NCBI GenBank assembly: GCA_003508835.1
Contig: PUFA01000081.1
Coordinates: 1,550,001-1,614,000, forward strand
Origin: Eonycteris spelaea
Lineage: Eukaryota; Chordata; Mammalia; Chiroptera; Pteropodidae
DNA length: 64,000 nt
Reading direction: 5' to 3'
Position 1 is the first letter of the stretch. Each line of letters starts with the position of its first letter. Below the pieces are notes generated by a model that was not told where the DNA came from, did not search any database, and saw only the letters and a program-made list of their open reading frames with translations. Of this stretch, positions 34,590 through 46,224 are shown piece after piece. A program made the position numbers and the translations under genes.

Positions 34590-35285
34590 CCATATCAAAT
34601 CTTCTTTTCTGGTTGAATCCAATTTAAGATCACATGTTGTATTTAGGTGTCATGTGTCTTTAATGTCCTTAAGTCTGGAATAAGTCCTAAATATTTGTCT
34701 TTCTTGATCTTGACTTTTTTTTGAAGAATCCAGCCAGTTACTTTTTGGAATGTTCCTTAATCCAGATTTCTCTGATGTTTTATCATGATTAGATTCAGGT
34801 TATACATTTTGGACACATTGTGGAAGAACTCCACATAAGCGACATTGTATTCTTCCTGGTCATTGCATCTGTAGGTACTTGATGTCACTTTGTCTCATCA
34901 TTGATGGTGTTAACTTTGATTACCTGTTTAAGACAGTGTCTGTAATTTTTCTCCACGATAAAGTGCTATTTTCTCCTTTGAAATTAAGTAAATTAATATG
35001 TAATTTGTGGGCAGATGCTTTGGACTGCCAATGTTCTGTTCTTCAGCAAACTTTTTACCTGCTAGTTTTAGCATCCACTGAAGATTTTGTCTGAATCAGC
35101 TACCATAATTTTCCAACTCTTTCATGTCTTCTATATTTATTAGTTAGAATTCTAGGGTAAGAGCTTTCCCTTCTCATTATTTATGTATTTATGTGTTTAT
35201 CTATTTGTTTATCCATTTTATTTATTATCAGAGTAGATTCATGAATTCTTATTTTATTCAACATTATAATACAATTAAGTTGATT
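34590..35285 (-). mobile_element. Old LINE-1-type fragment
   Basis: 'tgtatttaggtgtcatgtgtctttaatgtcc...tgatgttttatcatgattagattcaggttatacatttt...gatgtcactttgtctcatcattgatggtgttaactttgattacc...tagttttagcatccactgaagattttgtctgaatcagc...tttattagttagaattcta' is a well-represented mammalian repeat that I place in the old LINE-1 group, read antisense. A TATTTATG-rich simple stretch lies at 35,180-35,230. Confidence 0.55.
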
Positions 35286-35499
35286 TAAGTGGAGTTTCTG
35301 TCATTTAGTACCAGAATATTCCTGAAAAAGCTTGAGGAACTCCTAAGGAAAGGGAGGACAGTTTCCCTTGGCAACACATTCAAAATGTCCTTACAATTGT
35401 CACACTTATAAAGATACCTTCTGATGCTTACATAACAATCCCTTTTGGCCCACTCTAGGAAGTCCAAACTCTCTCAGGAAGAGGCACATTGAAGTCAAA

Positions 35500-36165
35500 G
35501 ATGACCAGTAAATGGCCCCTGGATCTTCCTGGAACTATCACCTGGTTGTGGCTATAGGAAGGCAAGGTATTTGATATATTCGTCTAACTCCTCTGTTCCT
35601 TCTCTTGCAGCTCTGCTCACAGGACTGGGCTGGCTTCCCCTCTTGTCTTCCAATGTTGCCAACAGGTGCCAGAAAGTCTCCACCTTCCCCTGGAACTTCT
35701 TACTTGGCTATATTACTGACTTTATTTGCTTCACATTTGGGGTATTATGTCTGAAAATGACTCCCAGATGGTAGGCTTGGTATTTTCTGCTTCCCCTGCA
35801 GATCCATTCTTTACCCTTCTCCACTCAGTGCAATGCCTCAGGAGACTGAACCAACTCAGCTACACCAACAGTTGGATTCAGCCAACGGTGGATACCAGCA
35901 AGAGATCAGAAGGCTACAGACTATTATTGGATTATCTTCCCTGCAAATTCCATCCCTGCCAGTTCAGCATAGGTGACTGTAACCCTCTTTCAAGTACCCT
36001 TTCCATATAGCTACTATCCCTGGCTTCTGGAGACCACTCCCTCCCTTTGCTCCTCAGGCCAGGTGTGTGGCTTGCCCTGAGGCACAACACTATCATTTGT
36101 TGTTTTCTTGTATCATATATTTGTGAACATTCTGTTTATTAAATTTTACTCAATTACCCCATTTA
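35500..36165 (+). repeat. Unassigned old repeat with LTR-like end
   Basis: The tail 'ctatccctggcttctgg...ttatcatttgttgtt...gaacattctgtttattaaattttactcaattaccccatttaagtgtgc' resembles the 3' end of an old mammalian repeat whose class I cannot fix. Open frames at 35,571-36,010 appear to fall inside it. Confidence 0.35.
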
Positions 36166-36169
36166 AGTG

Positions 36170-37100
36170 TGCATTCTTCTATCCACAAGGCAAAAAATAT
36201 AGATGGGAATGATGACAAGAGGTACATGCATGGGACAGAGACACAGCCGAAGGCTATCTTATGTATCACCATCTTTGTGTGTGCGTGTGTGCTTGAAGAT
36301 TATGTCTGTCTTTATCTTTTCATTTAAATAAAAACACAGTAAAATTAACACTATATTCTAATTGTGACCGCATGTCATTAAAAGAGATATATTCTATCAA
36401 AGCACACACTTAAGGATTAAGAGGATTAAAATTCACTCCTTCTGTTTTTCTAGCAGTGAAGAAAAGCCACAGAACTCAACATGACAGTGCAGATAAAATT
36501 TCCTTCAAGAGGGATCCAAAGGAAACTCCAAGTATTATTCAATTCACTTGTTGCCTTCTACTTTGTTTTTTATATGTAAGACAACATCAAAAGCCTTCTC
36601 AACCAGACACAGTGTGCCATGATTAGATATGAGATTCACTATAAGAAATTTATTAAGTAGACGTTCAAATCCCACATCAGCAAATGATTTTTTAAATATA
36701 ATTAACAGTCAATTCAATAGTAGATCCATCATAATGTTGCTTTCAATCACTTAAAATGCTGCTAACGAAGTGTCTATAACCTGCTATCTATCTTATCAAT
36801 GTACTATTAAGAGCTCTGGTAATTACTGTCAGTTGACTGATTTACTCCCCCAGAACTGGGGAGGAGTTCATCAAAATCTGGTTACATTCATGTGAGTGTG
36901 TGTTATCACCCATTGTCACTGTCATAGTAGAAAATGGCTGAGGATCACTGTGCCGTCCAAAAATGGGCACATTTATTCCACCTCTGTACAATCCCCTCAA
37001 AAGCTTTTCTTTCCCAATCCCTGAAACCTGGTGTTCCTGGTATTCATAGTGTTTCTCCCTTGACAACAAATACAAAAAACAATTTAACTCAAATTATAAT
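36170..37100. other. No gene recognised
   Basis: Unclassified sequence preceding (downstream on the minus strand of) the candidate exon at 37.1 kb. Confidence 0.45.
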
Positions 37101-37107
37101 CAGTTAC

Positions 37108-37167
37108 CTGCAAGTCTGCATCGAATTCATGTTTCAGGTGTGCTTCTTCTGCAGCCTCCACAAGACG
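37108..37167 (-). CDS. Candidate 60-bp internal coding exon (gene not identified)
   Basis: Read on the minus strand, a pyrimidine-rich acceptor (TTACTTTCTATTTTTGCAG) is followed by 60 bases and then CTTGCAG joined to the donor GTAACTG. The 60 bases are 20 whole codons without a stop and read RLVEAAEEAHLKHEFDADLQ. The peptide is rich in Glu, Ala, Leu and His, which suits an amphipathic helix or coiled coil. If both flanking junctions are phase 0, the exon is symmetric and could be skipped without shifting frame. No neighbouring exon was recognised on either side, so the flanking introns would be long (many kilobases). I do not recognise the parent protein. The evidence is the splice-site pair, the clean frame and the protein-like composition. 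A chance match cannot be excluded without comparative data. Confidence 0.6.
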
Positions 37168-38430
37168 CTGCAAAAATAGAAAGTAACATGAAGAATTACA
37201 AGTGTGGCCTGGACCCATTTCAACAACATGGAAAGACTGAGGTTTCTCCATTGCCCCCAAATGACAAATTATTTCATGGCATGTTCATTGTGAGTGGTGC
37301 CTTTGCTCCCACAAAACTGAAAATAATAACATCAGTGTCAAAATCTAGTTTTTTCCTTCATCATCAACCATAATTCTTCCAACAAATATTTATTGTTGTG
37401 CGCATATAAAGGCACACATGTTCTACACCCATTTTTATAACAATTCAAAAACAATGGCCCTTGAGGCCCAATATGGATTCCAAAACCTACCTAGAAATGT
37501 GCATTCCTTAAGTAGAGATTTATTGAATTGAATTGAGTACAACTCTAAGTGGTTTAACTTTCTTCCCTAATGATTTGGAAAACACTTATTTTAATTCTCT
37601 CAATCATTCAAGGTCAATTCTTTCTGTATCTAGTTCTAGTATATAATTATCAGGTAAAATTTATTTGAATTTTATGGCACATCAATGCCATTTTCACAAT
37701 CTGCATCCCAATAAGAAAGCCACTGAAATTAATCAATAAGCAGTACCTAAAAATACACAATTGTAATTCTTCTTGGCCAACTAAATTCAATCAATTCATA
37801 TTCTTATGAAAACAACTTAATGAAATTCCACTTAACAATTATTCAACTACCAAAACCATTTTTACTTTAATTTGAATTTGCCAACAATAAGTTATTATAA
37901 AAATGCAGGCTAGAATATATTGGAGAAAACTCATTTAAATACTACTTCACTGAAATTTCATTGAAGAGTAAAAGCTTTAGATCCAAGTAAAAATTCAACC
38001 ATTTCTATTTTTCTCATTTTTAACCTTATAGTGTATGCTTCCTTTAACTTGCTTTTCCTTGATATAATACAGACCTGAGCTTAATAGGCCATGATTCAAA
38101 AAATGATGACAGTATTAATCTCTAAACGATCACAAATCCACAGTTTTCTTTCATGAATAATTATTAAATTGGACATAGAAATGAAGAGGCTGAAATATAT
38201 TTAGGTAACTTTAGGCTCCAGTATAGAGCACTAAAGCCCTCTCTGTCTACATGGCATACAAAGAAAAAGAGGCTAGAGACAGTGCTGCATGCCAACAGGA
38301 CCTGGAAGGTGTGACAAATCTGGCGTCCCACACTCCTTTCAGATGGTCAGGAAGGGGCTTCTCCTTCTCTGGTGGATCAAAGAACAGACTCCAGGAAATC
38401 TTATAAAGCCAGAGCCAGAAGATCCAGTTC
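37168..38430. other. No gene recognised
   Basis: A+T-rich sequence upstream (minus strand) of the candidate exon. It would be intron if the exon is real. No repeat recognised. Confidence 0.45.
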
Positions 38431-38431
38431 T

Positions 38432-38532
38432 AATTCTAGCCTTGAGGCAATCTACTATAGTTGTAAGATCTTGGGCAAGCCCCTTCCCCTCTCTTGGACC
38501 AATTTCTTCATCCCAAAACATGAAAAGGTGAC
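38432..38532 (+). repeat. MIR SINE fragment
   Basis: 'attctagccttgaggcaatctactatagttgtaagatcttgggcaagccccttcccctctcttggaccaatttcttcatccc' is MIR in the plus direction. Confidence 0.75.
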
Positions 38533-38539
38533 CCCAAAG

Positions 38540-38720
38540 CAGTGGTCCTCAAAGTGTAGTCCTGCACTGGCAGCATTCGTTTCACCTGAGATTGTTAAAA
38601 ATGCACATTCTCAGGCCCTGTCCCAGTCCTCAAAAATCAGAAGTTCTTGTGACGGGCCAGCAATCTGTTTCGACAAGCTCTCCAGGTGCTTCTCATGCCT
38701 CTACATTTTGAAAAACATTG
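38540..38720 (+). mobile_element. MER5A-type hAT (Charlie) non-autonomous transposon
   Basis: It starts 'cagtggtcctcaaagtgtagtcctgcactggcagcattcgtttcacctgagattgttaaaaatgcacattctcaggccc' and ends 'ctccaggtgcttctcatgcctctacattttgaaaaacattg'. The ends form the imperfect terminal inverted repeats of MER5A. About 180 bp, close to full length. Confidence 0.8.
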
Positions 38721-41700
38721 GCTAAAAATACCACTTATCTCAGACCTCATCCCTGATGCCTTGATTAACGAGCCCCACCAACCCTTCAACGTTTCCCAAC
38801 TCTCGCTTATCTTTTAAACCCTGGGGACATATGTATTTTCACTATGAGACATAAAATACGTCATAGAAGAGGGGCAGAAAATAGAGAAGACGAGAAACAG
38901 AAAAAGAAAAAGAAGGAGAGATCCTATCTAAATAGACTGGACATGTTAGCTGAAGTTTCCATTGGATCAGCTTTCAGTGGGTCTTCTTGGAATCATCCCA
39001 GTCAATGCAGCTTATTGGCCTCCAGGGATCACATGACACAATTTGCAAATGGACCCTGACAGATAAGTAACAGGCAGTAATATAAGAAATCTGTGTTTGC
39101 AAGAGTTTATTCTCTCAAACTATGTAATAGATTTAGAATTTCTATGAATGTATCATAAAAATCATTTACATATTGAGGTTTATAGGGAATGTATAAATAT
39201 TATGTATGTCTGAATATTTACATTATTAAAGAAGTCATATATTTTGTTTACATATTTACTTAAATACATAGAATTTGTTTTTTCATGGTATCTAAAGAAA
39301 TGTCAATGAAATGTACAAATGATCAAAAGATATGAACAAAATAAAATTTCACAATGACCAAGACAGATAATATCTAAAATAGTGAAGAATTGAAAATTTA
39401 CAGAAACAAAAAAGCAATAAAGTACCAACAAATAAGAGAACAAGATGGTAATGACAGGCAAATAGAAATTATTTTAAAAGAGCACAGCATGAAATGCAAT
39501 TTCATATATAACATTTTACTTATTTTATGTGTATGTGTCTACATTTATATCATACATACCCTATAACATATTCAAATATAACACAACATGAAATGTATTT
39601 CAAACATAAATACTGTAATACAAGACAGTAGAGAAGGTAACACACTGGAAACAATTCAGCAATATTGTACTAATTACTGAGGTTAGCAGAATACCATTTC
39701 TGTGTGGAGCAGTGAGTACGTGCGAATTTGAACACTGCTGGACAGTTTTTATGTTCATTTTCAAGTTCAATTTGCTGCATGCCTTTTTTTTTTAACTTAA
39801 TTTATCTCACACATTTCTTGTTTCCATGAACGTATTTTCCCATTGTGTTCACTACAAAGCTTTAGGAAATATGATTCATAAAAAGATAGTCAACTGGCAG
39901 CTACACATAACAGCCATCTCATGTGAAACAAATACATACTTTGGAACAGGCCTTTTTGAAAGGTTATACCCTTCATGTAGTCAACCACAGAGTTATCCCA
40001 ACCTGCTCTCTGATGCCAATGGGAGACAGGCCTACATTTTATAGGAGAATTCAGAGGGGAAACCCCCAAAAGCAGGCTCAGCTCTTATACACAATGCTAA
40101 TGACAAGCAGTACCTCAGGAACTACGTACCTTTTGGGGGAAAAAAAACCCTAAGGATAGCTAATCTTTCCTCTGAAACACTCATAAAGGTAAAAGAATTA
40201 AAAGATATAGTATCTAGAAAGAAAATTATGTGCTATGAATTTGTCTAAAACAGAGTACTGGGGACAAAAGTTCCTATTGTTAATAAAATAAAAATAAATT
40301 GAATTATCATTTGAAAAAGTCAAGACACTCAACTTCCAACTCTTATGTTTGCCAGTAGGAATAGCCTATAATGCCTCTTTCCTGAGCAAATATCCTTATT
40401 ATCAAATTCAAATTAAGTGTGTTTTAAACATAAATTTGATTATCATTTGCAGGTAAGAAAAATCAATTTAAATGTGCTAATATTTTAGTTATTATTTAAG
40501 GAACTGCCACTGAGCCTGAGGAAAACTGTTACTCTATTGTATCTATTAGAAAGGCAGTGTGCTTTTAATAATAATAAGTTAATTTTCTCTTGTATGAATT
40601 CCCCTTTTGGATCTTCAGATGGGATTATAGAATTGTGACTGTGGTTTTTAATTAAAACTGAGCACTGGAAATAAAATGGCTTTGAAGACTAGTATTCAAA
40701 ACTGAGCTTTGAGGTAAGGGGAAACAGTTTTATCCACAGGTTCTCTCCTCTCCATTTAATGTCAAAATATTTCCTTACTCGACAAAAATGATAACAACAT
40801 GCTGGAATATACATCTTGGAATTGGAAAAAGCATGGAAATGTTAAAAAGTTGCAATTCATGAGTTGACATACAATTCAATGACTTTATATTTCTAAGTAA
40901 TTCTTCCCTTTTAGTGAAATAAATATGAACAAAAGCTATCTTGTAAATAAGAGATGCTAGCAGCCATGGACCACGGACAGTATTTATAGCTGTAGTGAAG
41001 GCAAAACTGCCAAGGGGAATAGCAAGGATATTAAAGCATTTCATTTAAAATCACATCTTATTTCTTGTTACAATGACCTCATGTTGTCCCTACAACACAA
41101 CAGAATGCACAGTCTCCCATCTCCTCCTCCAAAACACTTAAATCAAGACTAGTGTTAAAAACATCGGAGAGGTCAAACTTTCTGTCATGGTCCAGAAGGG
41201 GTAAACTAGGACACCAGGTCAAAGTAAAAAATTGAATCAGAAGAAGAAAATGATTTTTTGTTCTATTTGTATTTCCTCTTTTGTTCCTGGACATTTTTGC
41301 TTAACAGGAGAAAAGAAAGAAAGGAATGTGTGGTGAGAGATGGGAAGGTAATGGAAAATGTGATTACACCACCAAGTAACTTGCTACTGGACTCCTACTG
41401 ATTCTATCAAAATGAACAAATTGTTTACAAATGAAAAAAAACACATTAATGAAAATCTCTAAAATTGAGGGGGGAGGCAATTATAGACAAAAATTCTTAA
41501 AGCAAAACAAATAAAAAACTTATGGAGTAGTAAAGAAAAAGGTTGTTTTTATTTCTTATGATAAAGCTAAAAGTGTTGGCTTATAAAGGCTGTTATAATG
41601 GGATACCAGAAGATGTCAAAGCACTTAATACATTCAGTGGATTTCACCTAATGTTTTACAACAACACATTTAATACAGAGTTTTTACTGCCATTTTTCTG

Positions 41701-42230
41701 GACTGAATACATACTTCTTTCTCAAATAATGTTTAAGCTCAACTAAGTGGATTCTAAGGAAAATCTATAATCATTACATGGATTTAAGCTGCACTGATAA
41801 TTAACTTGGTGTTAATTTTTGAATCACCATTAATACCAGAATTACAGATCACATGAGGCTTCCTTCAAATCAACAAGAGCGAAATGTGTAGAAAAACAAC
41901 TAAAAGAGAGATCAAGGAGAAGTAATAATTATCATCACAATCATGCCCAGTGTGGTACGGTTCATCTTTTCCTTACACTAGATTTCATGGCTTTTGTTTT
42001 AAGGGCCAGGATTTGAAGGAGTAAGAGTTACACATTTTGCTAACCACTGTGTGCATGAGGTTAACACCATCTTAGCAACGTATTTCATGGCAGTGCTTGA
42101 ACTCTGCATGCTGACCGTCTTCAGAAGTGAGGAACAAGGAAACCCAAATTCCCTCTACAGTCACATATTTCAAATTCGGTTGACCACAGAAACAAAATTA
42201 AAAGCCTCTATCTTCATTACTGCCATCAGT
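38721..42230. other. No gene recognised
   Basis: Long A+T-rich stretch (very A+T-rich at 39,060-39,660) without recognisable repeats or exons. An AAAAAGAAAAAGAAGG stretch lies at 38,898-38,915. Confidence 0.45.
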
Positions 42231-42234
42231 ACAT

Positions 42235-42349
42235 CAAAAGATATCTTCGGGAATCTGGACAAAATGAGATTGATTTGTCCCCAGGACTAATTTCAAACAC
42301 TCCTCTTGTATAAGTGGTCTGAAAAACAACAGTTTAAGAACCACTAAAT
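42235..42349. repeat. Possible MER5-like hAT end
   Basis: 'acaacagtttaagaaccacta' matches a hAT-Charlie terminal repeat. The rest is too diverged to align by eye. A second 'cccaaagtgtgggactt' end-like motif lies at 42,497. Confidence 0.3.
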
Positions 42350-43490
42350 TAAAAAGTAAGATGTTCAAATCTACATTTTTCATTCCTCATCATTAGAATC
42401 CCTTCCCTTTTGTTCTCAGGATAGTTTTTATCACTCTATAACAGTGTAGATTAATCTTCACTGCTTTTGTAGCTAGAGTTATCAGATGGCTGTTTCCCAA
42501 AGTGTGGGACTTGTACCACCAGTGAGCCATGCAACAACATAAAGTGGTTTACAGAAAGGTGAGGGACACGCAGAAGGAAAATAGTTATTTCAACAAAAGG
42601 GATAAGCGATTAACAGTAGGGCAGGAAGCTTCCCAAGAGTGGTTTAAGCTGAGCCCTACAGGAGAATGGGATGTTCTTCCAGCAGAAGGAAAAGTACGAA
42701 AAGGGTGTACCAGCCTATGGAACATTGTAAACAAAGTTTGGAGGTAAGAAAAAGTTGTGGGAAAAACTGGCTCTCGGAGACCTGTACAGAGGCCCTATCA
42801 TTGACTAGGTGACCACCTGGCAATAAACCGGGGAAAAAGGAAAAACCTGGAGAGATGGACACAATTAGATGAGAAGAAATCCAAGATATTATTTTCCCTC
42901 CCACCCTGAAATGCTAAAGCTGCAGAGTCATATCTGAGAGCTTAATAATATTCAGTAATCCTTATTGATACAAATGTTTTTTTTATTTTTCAATTCCAAT
43001 AGAAATGGCACATATAATTCACCAACTATCAAGTGATCGTTTCTTTAGAGAAAAACAACTTTTAAGGAGCCTTCATTATTTCTTTGTTCCTTCAGAAGAA
43101 ATAAGCTTTGTTGCACACGAATGAACATTTTGTATAAAATGACCTTCTGCCTGAAAGCTGCAAAGATTGCTTCTGCTTTAGAAACGGCAAATATTTCAAA
43201 GTGGATTATAAAAGCTAATCTATAAAGTTTCCAGAGAGAGCAGGTAGTGGAACAATAGAGTAAACACATCTTGTGCGTGCATGGGGTGCTCTCTTCCCTC
43301 CTTTCTATTCCTCCCCTTCCTGCCTCCTTCAGATTGCATGAGGCTATACCAGCCTTTCACAGTACAAAATAAGCCTAGAGTTTACATCAGAAGACATGAT
43401 CGCAATCAATAACAAATTATCTTTGTTTCCACAGGAGATACCTGTTATCAATTTGGGGCTGATTAAATTAATACCTGTTATCAGCATGAA
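42350..43490. other. No gene recognised
   Basis: Unclassified. Small open frames without recognisable product. Confidence 0.45.
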
Positions 43491-43494
43491 TGGC

Positions 43495-43680
43495 CTATTT
43501 CCAAACCACAGCCATCTCGTTCTACGTCTATGGCTGCACTTGCCGAAAGTGCAGCATCTGCAAAGCTATGGAAGATGGAAGCTGCCGAACTCTGCTCAAA
43601 GGGCTGCCCAAGGGCCAACGCGCCGGGGAGGACACAGGAAAAGAAGTCACCCCTCATACTCAAACGCAAGTAATTTTTCC
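43495..43680. other. Small CpG-rich patch, identity unknown
   Basis: Eight CpG dinucleotides lie within about 170 bases (for example tctCGttctaCGtc, gcCGaaag and caaCGCGcCGgggag), while the surroundings have almost none. An inverted repeat CTGCAC...GTGCAG lies in the first half. Open frames cross it in both directions (93 codons minus, 69 and 96 codons plus), but none resembles a known protein. It could be a less decayed DNA transposon, a conserved element or an exon. I cannot decide between these. Confidence 0.35.
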
Positions 43681-43689
43681 AAGTGATCC

Positions 43690-44220
43690 GGCATTTTAAG
43701 AGAAAGGTTTTCTGTTTATGTAACCATCCTGGGAATGGTTTAGAGTTGATTATCAAAATCAAAGCTATTTTACCATAAACCTTGTAAAGTCCCCTAAGGA
43801 CCTGCAGTTCTGAGATAACTAAACTAGTTCCTTTGCGGGCAATGGAACTGTCATTAACTTCCCAAAGGGATAGTTCAGGATGAAGGGGACTATGATTCTA
43901 TGTCAGTTTGAGGATTAACATTTATTTTACACACTGGAAATCCATCGCTGACGGCTCTCACAGTGGTGAGTAAAAGTCTGTTCCAGCCCTTAATTACATC
44001 CTTTCCAGGGCCAACTGAGAAATGTTGACTGAAACCCACAAGGGAAGAGCTTTGAAAATATTGTCCAAGGAAGATGGAAACATCTGTCTAAAATAAGATG
44101 ATAGATAAGACAAGATAAGGCACAGCCAAATTAAGAAAGTTATAGTCTTGGTGAGAAAGTCTGTCCTGCAGAAATTTTCCATTCCCAGTGGTAGCAACAA
44201 GTTCATATCACTTTTGTTCA
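43690..44220. other. No gene recognised
   Basis: Unclassified sequence. Confidence 0.45.
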
Positions 44221-44335
44221 ATTTAATTTAACAAGTATTTACTGAGAACCTGTTAAGTAACCAGAACAGCAACAAGAACTGAGCGGGATATCATGAAATA
44301 GATAACTTAATCTTGGTCCTCAAGCACCTTTTGGT
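44221..44335 (-). repeat. L2 LINE fragment
   Basis: 'aatttaacaagtatttactgagaacctgttaagtaaccagaacagcaac...cttaatcttggtcctcaagcaccttttgg' is the reversed L2 3' end. Confidence 0.65.
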
Positions 44336-44384
44336 GTTTTAAGCATCATGGCACAGGAGAATCGCAACAGTCTCATGCCCCACG

Positions 44385-44580
44385 ACAAGATTTTGAATCT
44401 AAGTCATCCTGTTCACCAGCTGCTTGACTCTGGGAAATTTTTATCTTTTCTGAGTCTTCATTTTCTTATCTGATGAACTAAAAAAAATCATCTTTAGTCT
44501 ATATCTCTGGTGTGAATTTGATGAGAATGTACATATAAAACATTTCCTAAAGGAGTCCACACAAGTGTAAGATATTATTA
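44385..44580 (+). repeat. MIR SINE
   Basis: 'ttttgaatctaagtcatcctgttcaccagctgcttgactctgggaaatttttatcttttctgagtcttcattttcttatctgatgaac' is MIR in the plus direction. Confidence 0.75.
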
Positions 44581-45275
44581 TGACAGAGCAGGGAAAGAGA
44601 CAGGGTTTGCAGGCATAACACAGCTTGAGTGGAACAAGGAAACTTCACAGAATCTGTGCTTCCCACAGTTGGCTCTCATATGGGAAGAACTTGGAACAAT
44701 TCCTCAAGTTCACAGTTACACGGAGGTTATGTGAAAGTTAATTCTGCTGCCAAGAAAAGGACTCCAAGCCTTGTACTCTCAAACATGAGGCTGTGCACCT
44801 GCTCCTTAAGGACTGGTTTTCAGAATCCACTCTCCTTTTCAGCCTCAACATCAAAATTGTGATCAGTGAGGCTGAAAATGGAATGAGGCAAGAGCCTTTA
44901 TCGAAAGGTTTGACTGATGTCCTCAGAATGGCACAAACACAGAAGCTAAACTGTTTGCCAAAGCAAGCTCCTCTGACAAATGGCATCGTGAAACTGAGAT
45001 TGTGGAAAGACAGTGAGTGTGGCAGGACAGTGAGTGTGGTGGGACAGCAAGTGTGGCAGGCAGCTCTCAGTCCCTGGGCCTCAACCATGGCCAGAAAGGA
45101 AAACTACCTTTTTCCTTGTACCTAAAAAAATGTGGAAAAATTTCCATGTCCATTTAGACTTTATCTACTCAAAATGGATTTTTATGTTAATTTGATGGGG
45201 GAAAGAGCAATTTCAATTTCTTGTTATTCTTTCCTTCTATCCATCCATCTATCCAACCAAATGTTTATCAGGTAA
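44581..45275. other. No gene recognised; includes a 17-bp minisatellite
   Basis: Open frames of 110-116 codons on both strands (44,738-45,125) are unrecognised and cross the minisatellite. No exon evidence. Confidence 0.4.
45010..45060 (+). repeat. 17-bp minisatellite, 3 copies
   Basis: Three exact-length 17-base units: ACAGTGAGTGTGGCAGG, ACAGTGAGTGTGGTGGG and ACAGCAAGTGTGGCAGG. The period is not a multiple of three, which argues against coding. Confidence 0.9.
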
Positions 45276-45299
45276 CTTCAGTTTAGAAGGAACAAATTA

Positions 45300-45440
45300 T
45301 GTCTGTCCAGAGAGCAGGCTCTGGGGTTAGACAACCTGAATCGTGGCTCCAGCTACTCAATGAAAATACTCTGAGCGAAAGTTCTTAATACCTAGTAAAT
45401 GTCCATTAATAGTAACTCTAATTATTATCAATGATGATGC
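45300..45440 (+). repeat. MIR SINE
   Basis: 'gagagcaggctctggggttagacaacctgaatcgtggctccagctactcaatg...cctagtaaatgtccattaatagtaactctaattattatc' is MIR in the plus direction with an internal deletion. Confidence 0.7.
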
Positions 45441-45479
45441 CAACAACAATGATGACGATGATTAAGTGAGAAGAGTTAT

Positions 45480-45605
45480 GCCAGAGGCTTGGCCCATAAA
45501 GATGCCCAATAGGTTCATAGTTCAGTTGGGAGGAGAAGCAAGAAATTAGACAATGTGGCATGCGCTATAATAAGAGGTGACACAAGGCAGTAACAGCAAA
45601 CAATG
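45480..45605 (-). repeat. L2 LINE fragment
   Basis: 'gatgcccaataggttcatagttcagttgggaggagaagcaagaaattagacaatgtggcatgcgctataataagagg' is internal L2 3' sequence in reverse. Confidence 0.6.
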
Positions 45606-45607
45606 AT

Positions 45608-45782
45608 TGGGTTTCACACCTCCTATCCTATGCCAGACTGTTCTAAGTGCTTCAGTCAATTAATCCAGTTAATCCTCACAACCATCTAATAAAGGGAGGT
45701 ATAGGGAGCATCCCAACTTTACACATAGGGAACCAAAGAGCAGAGAGGTTAACGTTATGAAAATTCAAAGCTGGGAGCAGAT
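45608..45782 (-). repeat. MIR SINE
   Basis: 'cctatgccagactgttctaagtgcttcagtcaattaatccagttaatcctcacaaccatctaataaagggaggtatag...actttacacatagggaaccaaagagcagagaggttaac' is reversed MIR. It is flanked by L2 pieces of the same orientation, so it may have inserted into an L2. Confidence 0.75.
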
Positions 45783-46130
45783 AACTCTGCCAGAGCACAT
45801 GGCACCAGTGTGGAGAAGGTTTCATAAATGATGTGACAGTGAGCCTGAGTTAAACAATGAGCAAAAGTCAGCCAAATGACCAAGAGAAATGATGAGAAAG
45901 GAGCAACTAAGATTCCAAGGTAGGACTCTCATGTGTCTACAGAGTGGCAGGTGATTTGGATCAGAGAAGGTCAGTGGTGTTGGGGGAAAGCTGCAAAAAG
46001 GCAAGCAAGTGAGAAGTTCAGATGCGCAAGGGCAATGAGCAAGGCTAGGGATATTATTGTCTACACACAGCAGAGGTAGGGAGCTTGAGAGGTTTGATTG
46101 GGAATAAAAGCAATATGATTTTGAAATTTG
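45783..46130 (-). repeat. L2 LINE fragment
   Basis: 'gtgacagtgagcctgagttaaacaatgagcaaaagtcagccaaatgacc...gggatattattgtc' follows the reversed order of L2 upstream sequence. It continues the 45.48 kb piece across the MIR. Confidence 0.5.
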
Positions 46131-46224
46131 TTATCTTCAAATTAATCTTGTAGCATGTTAAAACTAAATAAATTAGAGGGAGATAAACCTGAAAAAAATA
46201 AACTGTAGCAGGGAAACTACTCGT

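Noticed and set aside
43481..43762. 93-codon minus-strand open frame as a gene
   Set aside because: No recognisable family, splice sites or start context. The CpG patch alone does not establish coding, so it is kept as an unassigned patch.
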